64,000 nucleotides of DNA from Alistipes provencensis (GTDB taxonomy: Bacteria; Bacteroidota; Bacteroidia; Bacteroidales; Rikenellaceae). The stretch spans positions 3,212,324-3,276,323 of the forward strand of contig NZ_LT559262.1 of the NCBI RefSeq assembly GCF_900083545.1, written 5' to 3'. The notes below the pieces were generated by a model. The model did no database searches and was not told the origin of the DNA. It saw only the letters and a list, made by a program, of their open reading frames with translations. Shown piece after piece: positions 13,904-22,509 of the stretch. The position numbers and the translations under genes were made by a program. Position 1 is the stretch's first letter; each line of letters begins with the position of its first letter.

Positions 13904-13923
13904 TTAACAAGCGCTATCACGAA

Positions 13924-15981
13924 GTGAAAAGAATATCGGTAATTTCAGTACTGTACATCTTTCTCGCCTTCGGCACTACCAATGCTCAAGAGGCCGAAAA
14001 AGGTCAAATCCCGGATTCGGTCCGGGTTTTGGCCATTGACGAGGTGACGGTGCTCGGAAAGCAGAACAAGGCTATTGTCCCGGCACAGATCCTCTCCGGC
14101 GAGAAGCTGCAAAGGCTCAACTCACACTCCGTATCGGATGCGTTGCGCTATTTTTCCGGTGTGCAGATAAAGGACTACGGAGGTATCGGGGGATTGAAAA
14201 CCGTTAACATCCGTAGTATGGGCAGCCAGCATGTGGGGGTATTCTACGACGGCATACAGATCGGCAATGCTCAGAACGGGACGGTGGACCTCGGTAAATT
14301 CTCGCTCGACAACATGGAATTGGTATCCGTTTATAACGGCCAGAAAAGCGACATATTCCAGTCCGCACGCGATTTCGCCTCGGCAAGTGCGGTATATATG
14401 GTGACGCGCAGACCTGTTTTCGAGAGCGGACGCAGAAACCGTTTCAATGTGAAACTCAAAGGCGGTTCCTTCGACCTTATCGACGTTTCCGCCCTTTGGG
14501 AGCACCGGATCAGCGAAAACCTTTCGTCGTCGGCCAATATCGAATACCTGAACACTTCCGGCAAATACAAATTTCGCTACCATAAGGACGGCGGCTATGA
14601 CACCACCGAAGTCAGGCGCAACGGGGATGTCTGGTTTCTTCGCGCCGAGGCTGCTCTTTTCGGCAAGGTAAAGCGCGGAGAATGGCAGGCGAAGGGATAT
14701 TTCTACAATTCCGAGCGGGGCTATCCCGGTGCAGCCGTAAAAAAGGATTACGGTATTTCATTGCTGAACGAAGACCGGCAGAAAGACCGTAATTTTTTCT
14801 TTCAGGGCTCCTTGCGGCAAGAGGTGACGGATTTCTACAGCTATAAAATCCAAGCCAAATACGCCAACGACTATATGAATTACGTCATGCCGCCTGAAAG
14901 TACCGTACAACCGATGGATAATCACTATTGGCAGCAGGAGGTCTATGTTACGGCAGCCAATCTGTTCGCTTTCACCCCGTGGTGGACAGCGAATTTGTCT
15001 ACGGATTTCCAATGGAACAAACTCGATGCGGACGGCACCGATATGTTCAATGCGCATTTCATCGAACCGAGGCGCTATACGTTGCTGGGAGCCATAGCCA
15101 CATCGGTCAACCTCAAACGATTCAGCGTGCAAGCCAGCCTGCTTTACACATATGTACATGACCGGAGCGCTCGGAGGATGGAAACCGCGCCTGATAAAAA
15201 CGTATTCTCTCCCACGGTAGTCGCATCGTACCGTCCGTTTGAAAAGATCGGTCTTGACATAAGAGCCTTTTATAAAGAGATATTCCGGATGCCAACTTTC
15301 AACGACCTCTATTATGTGCAATTGGGCAACCGGCTTCTGAAGCCGGAATACGCCACCCAATACAATGTGGGGGTTGCCTACTCCAAACAATTCGGCAAAG
15401 GAGTGCTGTCGTCGCTCAATCTTACGGTGGATGCCTATTACAACGAGGTAAAAGACAAGATAATCGCCACCCCGACCTCCAACCAGCTCGTCTGGACGAT
15501 GGTCAACCTCGGATATGTGGAGATACGCGGCGTGGATGTGACGCTCAATCCCTGTTTCAATATAGGCGGCGTGGCATTGGATGCCCGGTTGAGTTATACC
15601 TATCAGAAGGCGCAAGACTTCACCAAGGAGAAAGATGAAGGTTGGGAGGAAACCGTTATGGACGGATACGGCGACCAGATACCCTACATTCCGTGGCACA
15701 GCGGCTCCGCGATTCTCAACGCCTCCTATCGAAAGTGGGATTTTAACTACAGTTTTATCTACACGGGCGAGCGGTATATGCTCGGAAACAATACTCCGGC
15801 CAATTATATCCAGCCGTGGTACACGCACGACATGTCGCTGTCGCGGAATTTTCCATTCAAACACGCTCAGCTTCGTATCACCGCGGAGGTGAATAACATT
15901 TTCAACCAGCAATACGAAGTGGTTAAATGGTATCCCATGCCGGGAACCAATTTCAAGATTATTCTAAGTCTTACATTATGA
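13924..15981 (+). CDS. btuB: BtuB-type TonB-dependent cobalamin receptor
   Basis: 685 residues from a GTG start at 13924. A signal peptide ends near TTNAQE, a TonB-box-like DEVTVLG follows at about residue 40, then the plug domain (SDALRYFSGVQIKDYGGIGG, NIRSMGSQHVGVFYDGIQI) and a beta-barrel with MPTFNDLYY and a C-terminal FKIILSLTL. BtuB-type receptors import cobalamin across the outer membrane with TonB energy. Placement after a cobalamin riboswitch and before a BtuG-type lipoprotein supports that substrate. The stop overlaps the next start. Confidence 0.9.
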   Translation: MKRISVISVLYIFLAFGTTNAQEAEKGQIPDSVRVLAIDEVTVLGKQNKAIVPAQILSGEKLQRLNSHSVSDALRYFSGVQIKDYGGIGGLKTVNIRSMGSQHVGVFYDGIQIGNAQNGTVDLGKFSLDNMELVSVYNGQKSDIFQSARDFASASAVYMVTRRPVFESGRRNRFNVKLKGGSFDLIDVSALWEHRISENLSSSANIEYLNTSGKYKFRYHKDGGYDTTEVRRNGDVWFLRAEAALFGKVKRGEWQAKGYFYNSERGYPGAAVKKDYGISLLNEDRQKDRNFFFQGSLRQEVTDFYSYKIQAKYANDYMNYVMPPESTVQPMDNHYWQQEVYVTAANLFAFTPWWTANLSTDFQWNKLDADGTDMFNAHFIEPRRYTLLGAIATSVNLKRFSVQASLLYTYVHDRSARRMETAPDKNVFSPTVVASYRPFEKIGLDIRAFYKEIFRMPTFNDLYYVQLGNRLLKPEYATQYNVGVAYSKQFGKGVLSSLNLTVDAYYNEVKDKIIATPTSNQLVWTMVNLGYVEIRGVDVTLNPCFNIGGVALDARLSYTYQKAQDFTKEKDEGWEETVMDGYGDQIPYIPWHSGSAILNASYRKWDFNYSFIYTGERYMLGNNTPANYIQPWYTHDMSLSRNFPFKHAQLRITAEVNNIFNQQYEVVKWYPMPGTNFKIILSLTL

Positions 15982-17153
15982 TGAAAGGGTTTTATTTAAA
16001 ATGGCTTGCAGTCTCCATCGGCGTTCTCACACTTGCGGCTTCCTGCCGCAAGGATGACCCGGTGTTGCCCTCCGAGCCGACCTTGGTGAATCCGTGGGAA
16101 CAGGTTACTGGCGATATATACGGATTTTTTCTGCTCAACGAAGGCAATATGGGAACGAATCAGGCTTCGCTCGACTATTACGACTATGAGACAGGCGTCT
16201 ACACGCGAAATATTTACGGCGAACGCAACCCGTATGAAGTAAAAGACCTCGGCGACGTGGGAAACGACATTCAAATCTACGGCGACAAACTCTGGGCGGT
16301 TATCAATTGTTCCAATTACGTCGAGGTGATGGATGTCAATACAGCCAAACATATCACCAAAATAGCGATTCCCAATTGCCGTTACCTCGCATTCAAAGGC
16401 AAATACGCCTATGTGAGCGCCTACGCAGGTCCCGTGCAGATAGCCCCGGACGCCCGGATCGGGTATGTAGCAAAAATCGATACGGCAAGTCTTCAGGTCG
16501 TCGATGAGTGCATCGTAGGTTATCAGCCCGAAGAGATGGCCATTGTGGGCGATAAACTCTATGTCGCCAATTCCGGCGGTTACCGTGTTCCGAATTACGA
16601 CCGTACCGTGTCGGTTATCGACCTGAAAACTTTTACGGAAGAGAAAAAAATAGACGTCGCTATCAACCTTCACCGGATACAGCCGGACAATTACGGCAAC
16701 CTGTATGTTTCTTCCCGCGGAGACTATTATGAAATACCTTCCAAAACATTCATAATCGACACCTCGACGGACGAGGTTGCATACGAGTTCGAAGACCTGC
16801 CCAACACACATATGACCCTGTGTCGGGATTCGCTGTTCCTGTACAGTACCGAATGGAGTTATATAACGAACGATTGGACGGTATCCTATGCCATCGTAAA
16901 CACGCGCACACGGGAGATCGTTACGCGCAACTTTATCAAAGACGGCACTGAAAAGCGGATCCAGACACCTTACGGAATTGCCGTTAACCCAAACACCGGA
17001 GAGTTTCTGGTTACCGACGCCAAAGACTACGTCCGTGCCGGCACCCTGCACTGCTTCGGGCCGGACGGCATACGAAAATGGTCGATAAGCACCGGGAATA
17101 TACCGGCACATATCGTATTCACCCGTAAAAAATTACAACCTCTGGAAGAGTAA
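15978..17153 (+). CDS. btuG: BtuG-like beta-propeller lipoprotein (DUF5074/YncE type)
   Basis: 391 residues starting at ATG 15978, overlapping the btuB stop (ATGATG leaves 15981 as an alternative). A lipobox LAASC puts the lipid anchor near Cys 23. The body has repeated YncE-like blades, for example LWAVINCSNYVEVMDVNTAKH, LYVANSGGYRV and NPNTGEFLVTDAKDY. In Bacteroides, BtuG is a surface beta-propeller that binds cobalamin very tightly and hands it to BtuB as its lid; gene order and length agree. Cobalamin specificity is inferred from that comparison. Confidence 0.85.
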   Translation: MMKGFYLKWLAVSIGVLTLAASCRKDDPVLPSEPTLVNPWEQVTGDIYGFFLLNEGNMGTNQASLDYYDYETGVYTRNIYGERNPYEVKDLGDVGNDIQIYGDKLWAVINCSNYVEVMDVNTAKHITKIAIPNCRYLAFKGKYAYVSAYAGPVQIAPDARIGYVAKIDTASLQVVDECIVGYQPEEMAIVGDKLYVANSGGYRVPNYDRTVSVIDLKTFTEEKKIDVAINLHRIQPDNYGNLYVSSRGDYYEIPSKTFIIDTSTDEVAYEFEDLPNTHMTLCRDSLFLYSTEWSYITNDWTVSYAIVNTRTREIVTRNFIKDGTEKRIQTPYGIAVNPNTGEFLVTDAKDYVRAGTLHCFGPDGIRKWSISTGNIPAHIVFTRKKLQPLEE

Positions 17154-17169
17154 CTTAACACACTTGAAT

Positions 17170-18744
17170 ATGAAAAAAAATTACGCGCGAATCGTTTTAC
17201 TGCTTCTGTCGGCGTTACTTCCGGTCGGATTTCTTGCCGGGTGCAGCGACGCTGATAACGGAGACGGCAGTTATCTCCTGAAAAAGGAAGATATCTCCGT
17301 AAACCGGCCCGACGGGGGATTTAAGGCTCTGGTCAACCAGCCTTTCCGGATCGAAGTGAAAAGCGTTTCGGATGAGGGCGTTTCCTATGAATGGTCTCTC
17401 GGCGATTCGAAAATAGCCGATTCGAAGAATCTGGAATACACCTTCACTTCGTTGGGAACATTCACCCTGACGCTGCATGTCAGCCAGGGAACGACCGTCT
17501 TCGACTATGATTTCGAGGTCATAGTAACCACCGATTATGTACTCAAACAGGAAGATATAACCGTCGAAGAGCCGGAAGGCGGATTCAGGGCCAAGGTCGA
17601 CCAACTGTTTCGGATAGAAGTAAGCAGCGTGTCCGACGACGGTGTTTCTTACTTATGGTTCGAGGATGAGGAGCCTGTCTCTCAAACCAAGAATCTCGAG
17701 CACATGTTTTCACATGGCGGCGCTATCGGTTTGACATTAACAGTATCGCAAGGGGATATCTCCTTTAATTATTATTTCACTGTTTTTGTCGAATACGCTC
17801 CTATCGACCCGCCTGCGGAAGGGGCGAATCCCTACATCACCAAGGTCTTCGACTACATGCCGGCAGTCGGACAATTTACCAATACGCTGCCGCTGTACGA
17901 GGAGGGGGATACGCAGGAGACAATGAATCAGAAAGTGCTGGACGCCATCGGCAATAACAAACGCGGAATGATCACCCTCGGCGGATTCGGCGGCTATGTA
18001 ACGGTCGGTTTCGACCATACAATCCAGAATGTCGAAGGATTGCGCGACTTCCGGGTTTTAGGCAATGCCTTTTATGCAAATGCCAATCCCAATCCGGATG
18101 CTCCAGAGGGCGGAAGCTGTGAGCCCGGGGTAATCATGGTGGCCTATGATCCCGACAATCTCGGGCCGGACAACGTACAATGGTATGAAATACAAGGTAG
18201 CGCCCACGCAGATCCTACCAAGGAACCGTGGTATGAAATGGCGAAGATCAATGGTAACGATGTAAACATTTACTTCGATTACCGGATAACCTATTACCGC
18301 CCTGACCGAGAACCGGCATCGAGAGACGAATGGGATACTTATATAAAATGGGAGGATAATCAGGGAAATTCCGGCTACAAAGTGAAAAATCAGTACCATT
18401 CACAACCGTATTATCCGCTTTGGGCCGGAAATACGCTGACGTTTACAGGTACATGTCTGCCCCAGAATGCCATTGACGAGAGCGGTTCGGGCACCTATTT
18501 CGTTCTTTACAAATTCCGCTACGGCTATGCGGACAATGAAATCAACAGCTATGACGATTCGTCGATCGATATAAGCTGGGCTGTCGATGCGAGCGGAAAC
18601 AGCGTCAACCTGCCGGGAGTCGATTATATAAAAATATACACCGGAGTCAACCAGGAGAACGGTTGGCTTGGGGAATGTTCGACCGAAATAATGGGGGTTG
18701 AAGACCTGCATTTGCTCAAAGAGGAAATACACACAAGGCGATAA
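17170..18744 (+). CDS. PKD-like surface lipoprotein of the B12 locus
   Basis: 524 residues from ATG 17170 (a TTG six bases upstream is also open). The lipobox LAGC gives an anchor at about Cys 25. Two tandem PKD-like domains follow (DISVNRPDGGFKALVNQPFRI and DITVEEPEGGFRAKVDQLFRI, each with VSYxW and FTLTLxVSQG), then a C-terminal domain of about 310 residues (TLGGFGGYVTVGFDHTIQNV, DFRVLGNAF). The C-terminal arrangement is that of cell-surface proteins found in Bacteroidota B12 loci; it may be an accessory cobalamin-binding protein, but this is inference. It starts 16 bp after btuG. Confidence 0.8.
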   Translation: MKKNYARIVLLLLSALLPVGFLAGCSDADNGDGSYLLKKEDISVNRPDGGFKALVNQPFRIEVKSVSDEGVSYEWSLGDSKIADSKNLEYTFTSLGTFTLTLHVSQGTTVFDYDFEVIVTTDYVLKQEDITVEEPEGGFRAKVDQLFRIEVSSVSDDGVSYLWFEDEEPVSQTKNLEHMFSHGGAIGLTLTVSQGDISFNYYFTVFVEYAPIDPPAEGANPYITKVFDYMPAVGQFTNTLPLYEEGDTQETMNQKVLDAIGNNKRGMITLGGFGGYVTVGFDHTIQNVEGLRDFRVLGNAFYANANPNPDAPEGGSCEPGVIMVAYDPDNLGPDNVQWYEIQGSAHADPTKEPWYEMAKINGNDVNIYFDYRITYYRPDREPASRDEWDTYIKWEDNQGNSGYKVKNQYHSQPYYPLWAGNTLTFTGTCLPQNAIDESGSGTYFVLYKFRYGYADNEINSYDDSSIDISWAVDASGNSVNLPGVDYIKIYTGVNQENGWLGECSTEIMGVEDLHLLKEEIHTRR

Positions 18745-19094
18745 AGACCGAAATAATAGGCAATTCAGGTTTTCTGAATTTCGAAAACTCATTTCGATTT
18801 ACAAATAGTCAATCGGCGGCGGGTCCTTTGATCGCGGTGAACCATTGCAAACATTCCTGCATTTAAATCCCGCCGCCGTTCTTTTATAGCAGCAATTCGA
18901 GAGCGGAGTCTTTAGAGATTGGTAAAAAGTTGTCTGCCATACAACGATTTATCTCTGACTCTCGAGTTGTTGCTATTTTTTGGAGAGAGTGGGCAGAATG
19001 GGGAAAATGCGGGGAAAACAGACAAAATAATAATCGCTTAATTCGCTATTATCAGCAAATTAAGCGACCTTTTCTGTACCCGGAGTCGGAATAA
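18745..19094. other. non-coding stretch with two hairpins
   Basis: No gene seen. A 9-bp stem GGCGGCGGG (about 18815) and CCCGCCGCC (about 18861) followed by GTTCTTTTAT may terminate the B12 locus, although its loop is nearly 40 bases. A second hairpin TCGCTTAATT (19034-19043) and AATTAAGCGA (19058-19067) follows. Confidence 0.5.
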
Positions 19095-19145
19095 GACGAC
19101 GTGTGACGGGGGGGGGTAGCAGCGTGAACCGGACAAGACCGGATA
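19095..19145 (+). pseudogene. second relaxase (MobB-like) fragment with a nine-G run
   Basis: AAGACGACGTG and GAACCGGACAAG with a following CGGATACG match the relaxase pseudogene at 10996-11050 in order, including the EPDK codons. Between them is a run of nine G (19108-19116). Only about 50 bp are recognisable. Confidence 0.45.
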
Positions 19146-19206
19146 CGGACAACGAAATTATCGCAGGGGAGGGGCAGGTGACACGATTGCTCGAAAAACT
19201 GCAACG

Positions 19207-19402
19207 GTATACGGCGAGTGGACCAACGCCACCGGCCGGTACAAATCCGCTGCCGCCGCCGCAACACGCTGGGCGAGATCGCCTACGACACGACGGCCTA
19301 CCGACAGAACGGCGATATCCACGCCACGCGCATGGAGGCCGGGCTTCACGGAAAACCGGCCGACGGACAATGGACCGTGCGTGCGACGGACGAGCGTTCA
19401 CC
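19207..19402 (+). pseudogene. fragment of a second BtuB-like receptor
   Basis: With one frameshift near 19260, this encodes VYGEWTNATGRYKSA then AYDTTAYRQNGDIHATRMEA and GLHGKPADGQWTVRA. It aligns with the intact BtuB of this element (YLNTSGKYKF, GYDTTEVRRNGDVWFLRAEA, ALFGKVKRGEWQAKG). It is a 65-residue scrap of a barrel region, so a second receptor was once here or was brought in by recombination. Confidence 0.55.
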
Positions 19403-19735
19403 TATATCTGAAACTGTTTTTATCGCCCGAAGGGAACCTGCACGCGCGCTGAGGAAGAACCCTGCCGTCATCCCGATTTGGTAAGACCGTCGCCCGAAGC
19501 GTGTGGATTCGACATCGTACGCACGGCCTCCGAACTGTTCGGCATCGAACTGAAATGGGGCAAGGAGGGACTGCTGATATGAATCGTTCAACGCAGGGGT
19601 CAGGATCGTACACTCCGCATCGGGTTGTCCGAGGAAGCATTTGATCTTTACGGATGCCTCCACGCCGTCACGGGCGTAGGTTTTGAAGCGGTAGGCGTAG
19701 CCCGCCACCGCAATCTCGAATTTCGTGGTTTTCAT
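19346..19735 (-). CDS. small hypothetical protein, probably truncated
   Basis: 129 residues from ATG 19735. The first 95 residues (MKTTKFEIAVAGYAYRFKTY, EASVKIKCFLGQPDAECTIL, SYQQSLLAPFQFDAEQFGG) look like a genuine compact protein of the kind found in Bacteroidota conjugative elements. The last 30 residues run antisense over the btuB fragment and are probably not native, so the 3' end was likely replaced. The frame is open further upstream to 20023 without protein-like sequence. Function unknown. Confidence 0.45.
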   Translation of the reverse strand: MKTTKFEIAVAGYAYRFKTYARDGVEASVKIKCFLGQPDAECTILTPALNDSYQQSLLAPFQFDAEQFGGRAYDVESTRFGRRSYQIGMTAGFFLSARAGSLRAIKTVSDIGERSSVARTVHCPSAGFP

Positions 19736-20041
19736 CTTCGAAATCTGTTTTGGTTTGACATACCGCCGGTACACCCGCTTTTTTGAATAGGGGTTCGCCG
19801 GCTTCGGGGCGGGATTTTCAGTGGCAGGTGCAGCCTGCAGGCGCAATTTTGCGTGCGATACGACCCGAAGGGTGGAGATCGTGCGAAAAATTACGACAAG
19901 GGCGTAAGCGCCTGACACTATCTTGCCCCGGGCCGGCGACCTCAAAAATAATTTTGAATAGCTCTTAACATGACCAAAACAAAAATTGCCCGTAACTGTA
20001 GTTCGGGCAATCCTAAAAACCATGAAAACAGCACAGGTCGT
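19736..20041. other. no gene; terminator only
   Basis: I see no coding signal in either strand of this 306-bp gap beyond the hairpin at 19985-20011, which ends the minus-strand HTH pair. Confidence 0.5.
19985..20011 (-). terminator. terminator of the right-end HTH pair
   Basis: ATTGCCCG (19985-19992) and CGGGCAAT (20004-20011). On the minus strand it is followed by TTTTTGTTTTGG. Confidence 0.75.
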
Positions 20042-20386
20042 TTATCGGATAATAACACGAGGGGCCTTGCGTAAAGCGTTCTGCAAATTTCGCTGATTGA
20101 GCTTCAGACACAACGCCAGCAGATCATAGGCATTGTAAAGGAACTGTTTCCGATAAATTTTAGGACGAATCAGTCGTTGATGCCTGCATGATATAAGTGT
20201 TTCGGATGAGATGCCAAGAACCTCACAGGCGGCTCGGGCCGAAAGATACATGGGATATCTGCTCTGACTACACAGATATTCAAACAGCAGGACACTTTTA
20301 CTCAACATGAAGTTCGTTTTGACAAGGCTTTCCAGTTTTTCAGGAGCCACCAGTACATAAGTCTGGGCATTTTTCGGATTATCCAT
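20042..20386 (-). CDS. helix-turn-helix protein (right-end pair, second gene)
   Basis: 114 residues. After a helical N-terminus (VLVAPEKLESLVKTNFMLSKSVLLFEYLC) comes an HTH MYLSARAACEVLGISSETLISCRHQ and a wing RLIRPKIYRKQFLYNAYDLLALCL. This is the excisionase/HTH_17 type found in Bacteroidota mobile elements. It follows the other HTH gene by 9 bp on the minus strand. Together they mirror the HTH pair at the integrase end, but sequence similarity between the pairs is low. Confidence 0.8.
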   Translation of the reverse strand: MDNPKNAQTYVLVAPEKLESLVKTNFMLSKSVLLFEYLCSQSRYPMYLSARAACEVLGISSETLISCRHQRLIRPKIYRKQFLYNAYDLLALCLKLNQRNLQNALRKAPRVIIR

Positions 20387-20395
20387 AATTGATCT

Positions 20396-20701
20396 TTATT
20401 GATTCGAGTCTTTCAGGTCTTCGAGTTTCCCCTGTTTGCGCATTTTACGAATAAACTCCTGCACTTCGGAGAGCAGATACATTCTGCGATGCCCGAAATT
20501 AAAGCCGACAAGCCGGCTTTGTTCCCTATAGCGCCGAACCTGACGCTCACTCTGATGCAGAATCTGACAAACTTCCGAAAAATCCAACATCGGATCACCG
20601 TCAAGCATACTGCGATGTTCTTTCAGATAACGCACATCTTCCAAAATCTCCAAAACGATTGTCAGAATACGAGAAATGCTGTCTCCAGATTGATTTTCCA
20701 T
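20396..20701 (-). CDS. helix-turn-helix (HTH_17) protein (right-end pair, first gene)
   Basis: 101 residues from ATG 20701; a TTG at 20728 gives a longer frame but CAAAGATG at 20727-20734 (minus-strand CATCTTTG) looks like the -7 box, so the shorter start is better. A helical N-terminus (ISRILTIVLEILEDVRYLKEH) is followed by LDFSEVCQILHQSERQVRRYREQ and the wing LVGFNFGHRRMYLLSEVQEFIRKM. Likely a regulator or directionality factor of the element. It lies 300 bp inside the right end. Confidence 0.82.
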   Translation of the reverse strand: MENQSGDSISRILTIVLEILEDVRYLKEHRSMLDGDPMLDFSEVCQILHQSERQVRRYREQSRLVGFNFGHRRMYLLSEVQEFIRKMRKQGKLEDLKDSNQ

Positions 20702-20924
20702 AAATGCGAATATTAGTTTACAGCGCAAAGATGGGATGAAAGCATCACCCGATTATCAATGTTTGAATCAATTATATTTTCACACAAAGTTCCTCTACCA
20801 GAAACTTATGCCATATATGAGCAAGAAAACTCATACAATTTACTCTTGCTCAGAAAATTGTATTTTCAAATTATATTCCGTATCTTTGTATTCAGATTCA
20901 AGGGCAATACGATGCAAAATGGCT

Positions 20925-20943
20925 GTGGCCGATTCGGTGTACT
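20925..20943 (+). repeat. right subterminal repeat
   Basis: GTGGCCGATTCGGTGTACT matches GTGGCCTATTCGGTGTACT at 2583-2601 in 18 of 19 positions, in direct orientation. Probable arm-type site for integrase or excisionase. Confidence 0.7.
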
Positions 20944-21000
20944 AAATTTTGCGACTGTATAATTCCATTGATAACCAACGGTGTCCGGGAAATGTTCGGT

Positions 21001-21016
21001 TCCCCTACGCACCGCA
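21001..21016 (+). repeat. right attachment repeat (attR), tRNA-Asp 3' fragment
   Basis: TCCCCTACGCACCGCA, identical to the end of tRNA-Asp at 2464-2479, but preceded by unrelated sequence, so it is only a tRNA fragment. Confidence 0.8.
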
Positions 21017-21048
21017 AGAGGCCGACCAAAAGTTGAGCCAAGTGAAGC

Positions 21049-21092
21049 AAAAGCCTTGTAGACGAATCGTTTATAAGGCTTTCTTGTTTTTA
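21049..21092 (+). terminator. original tRNA-Asp terminator, now at the right end
   Basis: Hairpin AAAGCCTTGTAGACG and CGTTTATAAGGCTTT followed by CTTGTTTTTATA, one base different from the copy at 2502-2544. Confidence 0.7.
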
Positions 21093-21349
21093 TACATCCA
21101 CAAGAGGAGAAGTTGTCGGAAAAGGCATGCAAGCACAATTATAGACAGATTCAATACTACTGCACCGTTTCATTAAAACTCTTTATACCAAATAATAAGC
21201 AACCGATCGGAATCGTTAAGGAAAATGGCAACACCAAAATTTTCAAATCGGCAAATCATCAAATTCCATATCGAAGAATAACACAGTACACCTCCCCGGC
21301 ACGGACACAAGTTTAGATTATATTCATATCAAATGTTTATTTATTTTTT

Positions 21350-22507
21350 ATGATTATGAGAACAAATTGTTTTTTCCTTTTCGCCGTTTTAGCAGGGATT
21401 ATTTCCGGAGGCAGACTTTCAGCAAACGACTCCATTCCTGAAAGTGGGCACGTCATGCTCTACACCCCGTACACAAAAATTGCCGTATCACCGGGAACAT
21501 CCGTAAATTACGACATCGAGTTAATCAACAATTCCGGGACGCTGGTCGATGAGAAACTATCGCTCGAGGGACTTTCCACGGCATGGAAACATGAATTCAA
21601 ATCGGGCGGCTGGAACCTGCGGCAGCTTTCGGTCCTGCCGAACGACAAGAAAAGTTTCAACCTGAGTGTCAGCGTCCCGCTCAAAGTGAACAGAGGCAGC
21701 TATGCCTTCACCGTTCTCGCCGGGGAAACGAAGCTGCCGTTACACATCGTCGTATCGCAGCAGGGCACTTACCAGACGGAGCTCACTACGGAGCAGCCCA
21801 ATATGCAGGGCAACACCAAATCGTCGTTTACATTCAATGCGACCCTCAAAAACCAGACGGCGGACCAGCAGTCCTATGCTCTGATCGCCGACGCCCCGAG
21901 AGGCTGGAACGTGATCTTCAAGCCGAACTACAAACAGGCGACCTCGACCCAGATCGCAGCGAATTCCAGTGAGAACCTCACAATCGAGATCACGCCTCCG
22001 GCCAATGCAGAGGCGGGGGCTTATCATATTCCGGTACGGGCGGCATCGGGCTCGACCTCGGCCGAATTACAGCTCGAGATCGTCATTACCGGGTCTTTCC
22101 AAATGGAACTTACCACACCGCAGGGTTTGCTGAGCTCCGACATCACGGCGGGAGATACCAAACGGCTCGAACTGGTAATCCGCAATACGGGATCGTCCAC
22201 ATTGAAAGACATCGACCTGACGGCCGGCAAACCGGCCAACTGGGAGGTGACTTTCGAACCCTCGAAAATCGATTCGCTGCGTGCCGGCGCCGTTGCCAAC
22301 GCGACGGCCATAATGAAGGCTTCCGGAAAGGCGCTGCCCGGAGATTATGTCACGACGATCAAGGCATCGACTCCCGAAGTGAACGCGTCCGCCCAGTTCC
22401 GGATTTCCGTGAGGACCCCGATGTTATGGGGATGGGTCGGAGTGCTGATCACCCTCACCGCAATAGGCATCGTAATCTGGCTGTTCCGTAAATACGGAAG
22501 GAGGTAA
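21350..22507 (+). CDS. NEW3-domain membrane-anchored protein of an ABC system
   Basis: 385 residues from ATG 21350 (21356 is an alternative). Signal peptide (FLFAVLAGIISGGRLSA), then three tandem Ig-like NEW3/alpha-galactosidase-type repeats recognisable by WKHEFKSGGWNLRQLSVLPNDKKSF, GWNVIFKPNYKQ and NWEVTFEPSKIDSLRAGA, then a C-terminal transmembrane helix (LWGWVGVLITLTAIGIVIWLF) and basic tail KYGRR. Such proteins accompany an ABC-2 type ATPase and permease in Bacteroidota and Firmicutes. Its last codons contain the ribosome binding site of the next gene. Probably an extracytoplasmic partner of the exporter. Confidence 0.87.
   Translation: MIMRTNCFFLFAVLAGIISGGRLSANDSIPESGHVMLYTPYTKIAVSPGTSVNYDIELINNSGTLVDEKLSLEGLSTAWKHEFKSGGWNLRQLSVLPNDKKSFNLSVSVPLKVNRGSYAFTVLAGETKLPLHIVVSQQGTYQTELTTEQPNMQGNTKSSFTFNATLKNQTADQQSYALIADAPRGWNVIFKPNYKQATSTQIAANSSENLTIEITPPANAEAGAYHIPVRAASGSTSAELQLEIVITGSFQMELTTPQGLLSSDITAGDTKRLELVIRNTGSSTLKDIDLTAGKPANWEVTFEPSKIDSLRAGAVANATAIMKASGKALPGDYVTTIKASTPEVNASAQFRISVRTPMLWGWVGVLITLTAIGIVIWLFRKYGRR
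22498..22505 (+). promoter_or_regulatory. strong Shine-Dalgarno of the ABC ATPase gene
   Basis: AAGGAGGT, a perfect anti-16S match four bases before ATG 22510. Unusual here, because almost no other gene in the window has one. Confidence 0.8.
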
Positions 22508-22509
22508 CC

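Larger units (their letters stand above)
2464..21016. mobile_element. tRNA-Asp-integrated element, about 18.5 kb
   Basis: The element is bounded by a perfect 16-bp direct repeat TCCCCTACGCACCGCA at 2464-2479 (inside tRNA-Asp) and 21001-21016 (a tRNA fragment with no gene attached). A tyrosine recombinase lies directly inside the left end, HTH excisionase-like pairs lie near both ends, and a 19-bp subterminal repeat (18/19 identical) occurs at 2583-2601 and 20925-20943. Cargo includes AbiH and relaxase remnants, unknown-function paralogues, an IbrA/IbrB module and a B12-uptake locus. The relaxase is broken, so self-transfer is unlikely. Exact attachment crossover is inferred from the repeats, not shown. 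Confidence 0.82.
20702..21349. other. right end of the element and chromosomal spacer; no gene
   Basis: Contains a rightward -7-like box TATCTTTG at 20881-20888 with no gene behind it, the subterminal repeat 20925-20943, the attR repeat 21001-21016, the host-side copy of the tRNA terminator (about 21049-21092) and 250 bp of AT-rich spacer before the NEW3 gene. Short open frames here have no protein character. Confidence 0.6.

Noticed and set aside
20736-20962. Short plus-strand open frames behind a good -7 box at 20881
   Set aside because: No protein-like sequence; the box may be a leftover promoter of a gene lost from the right end.
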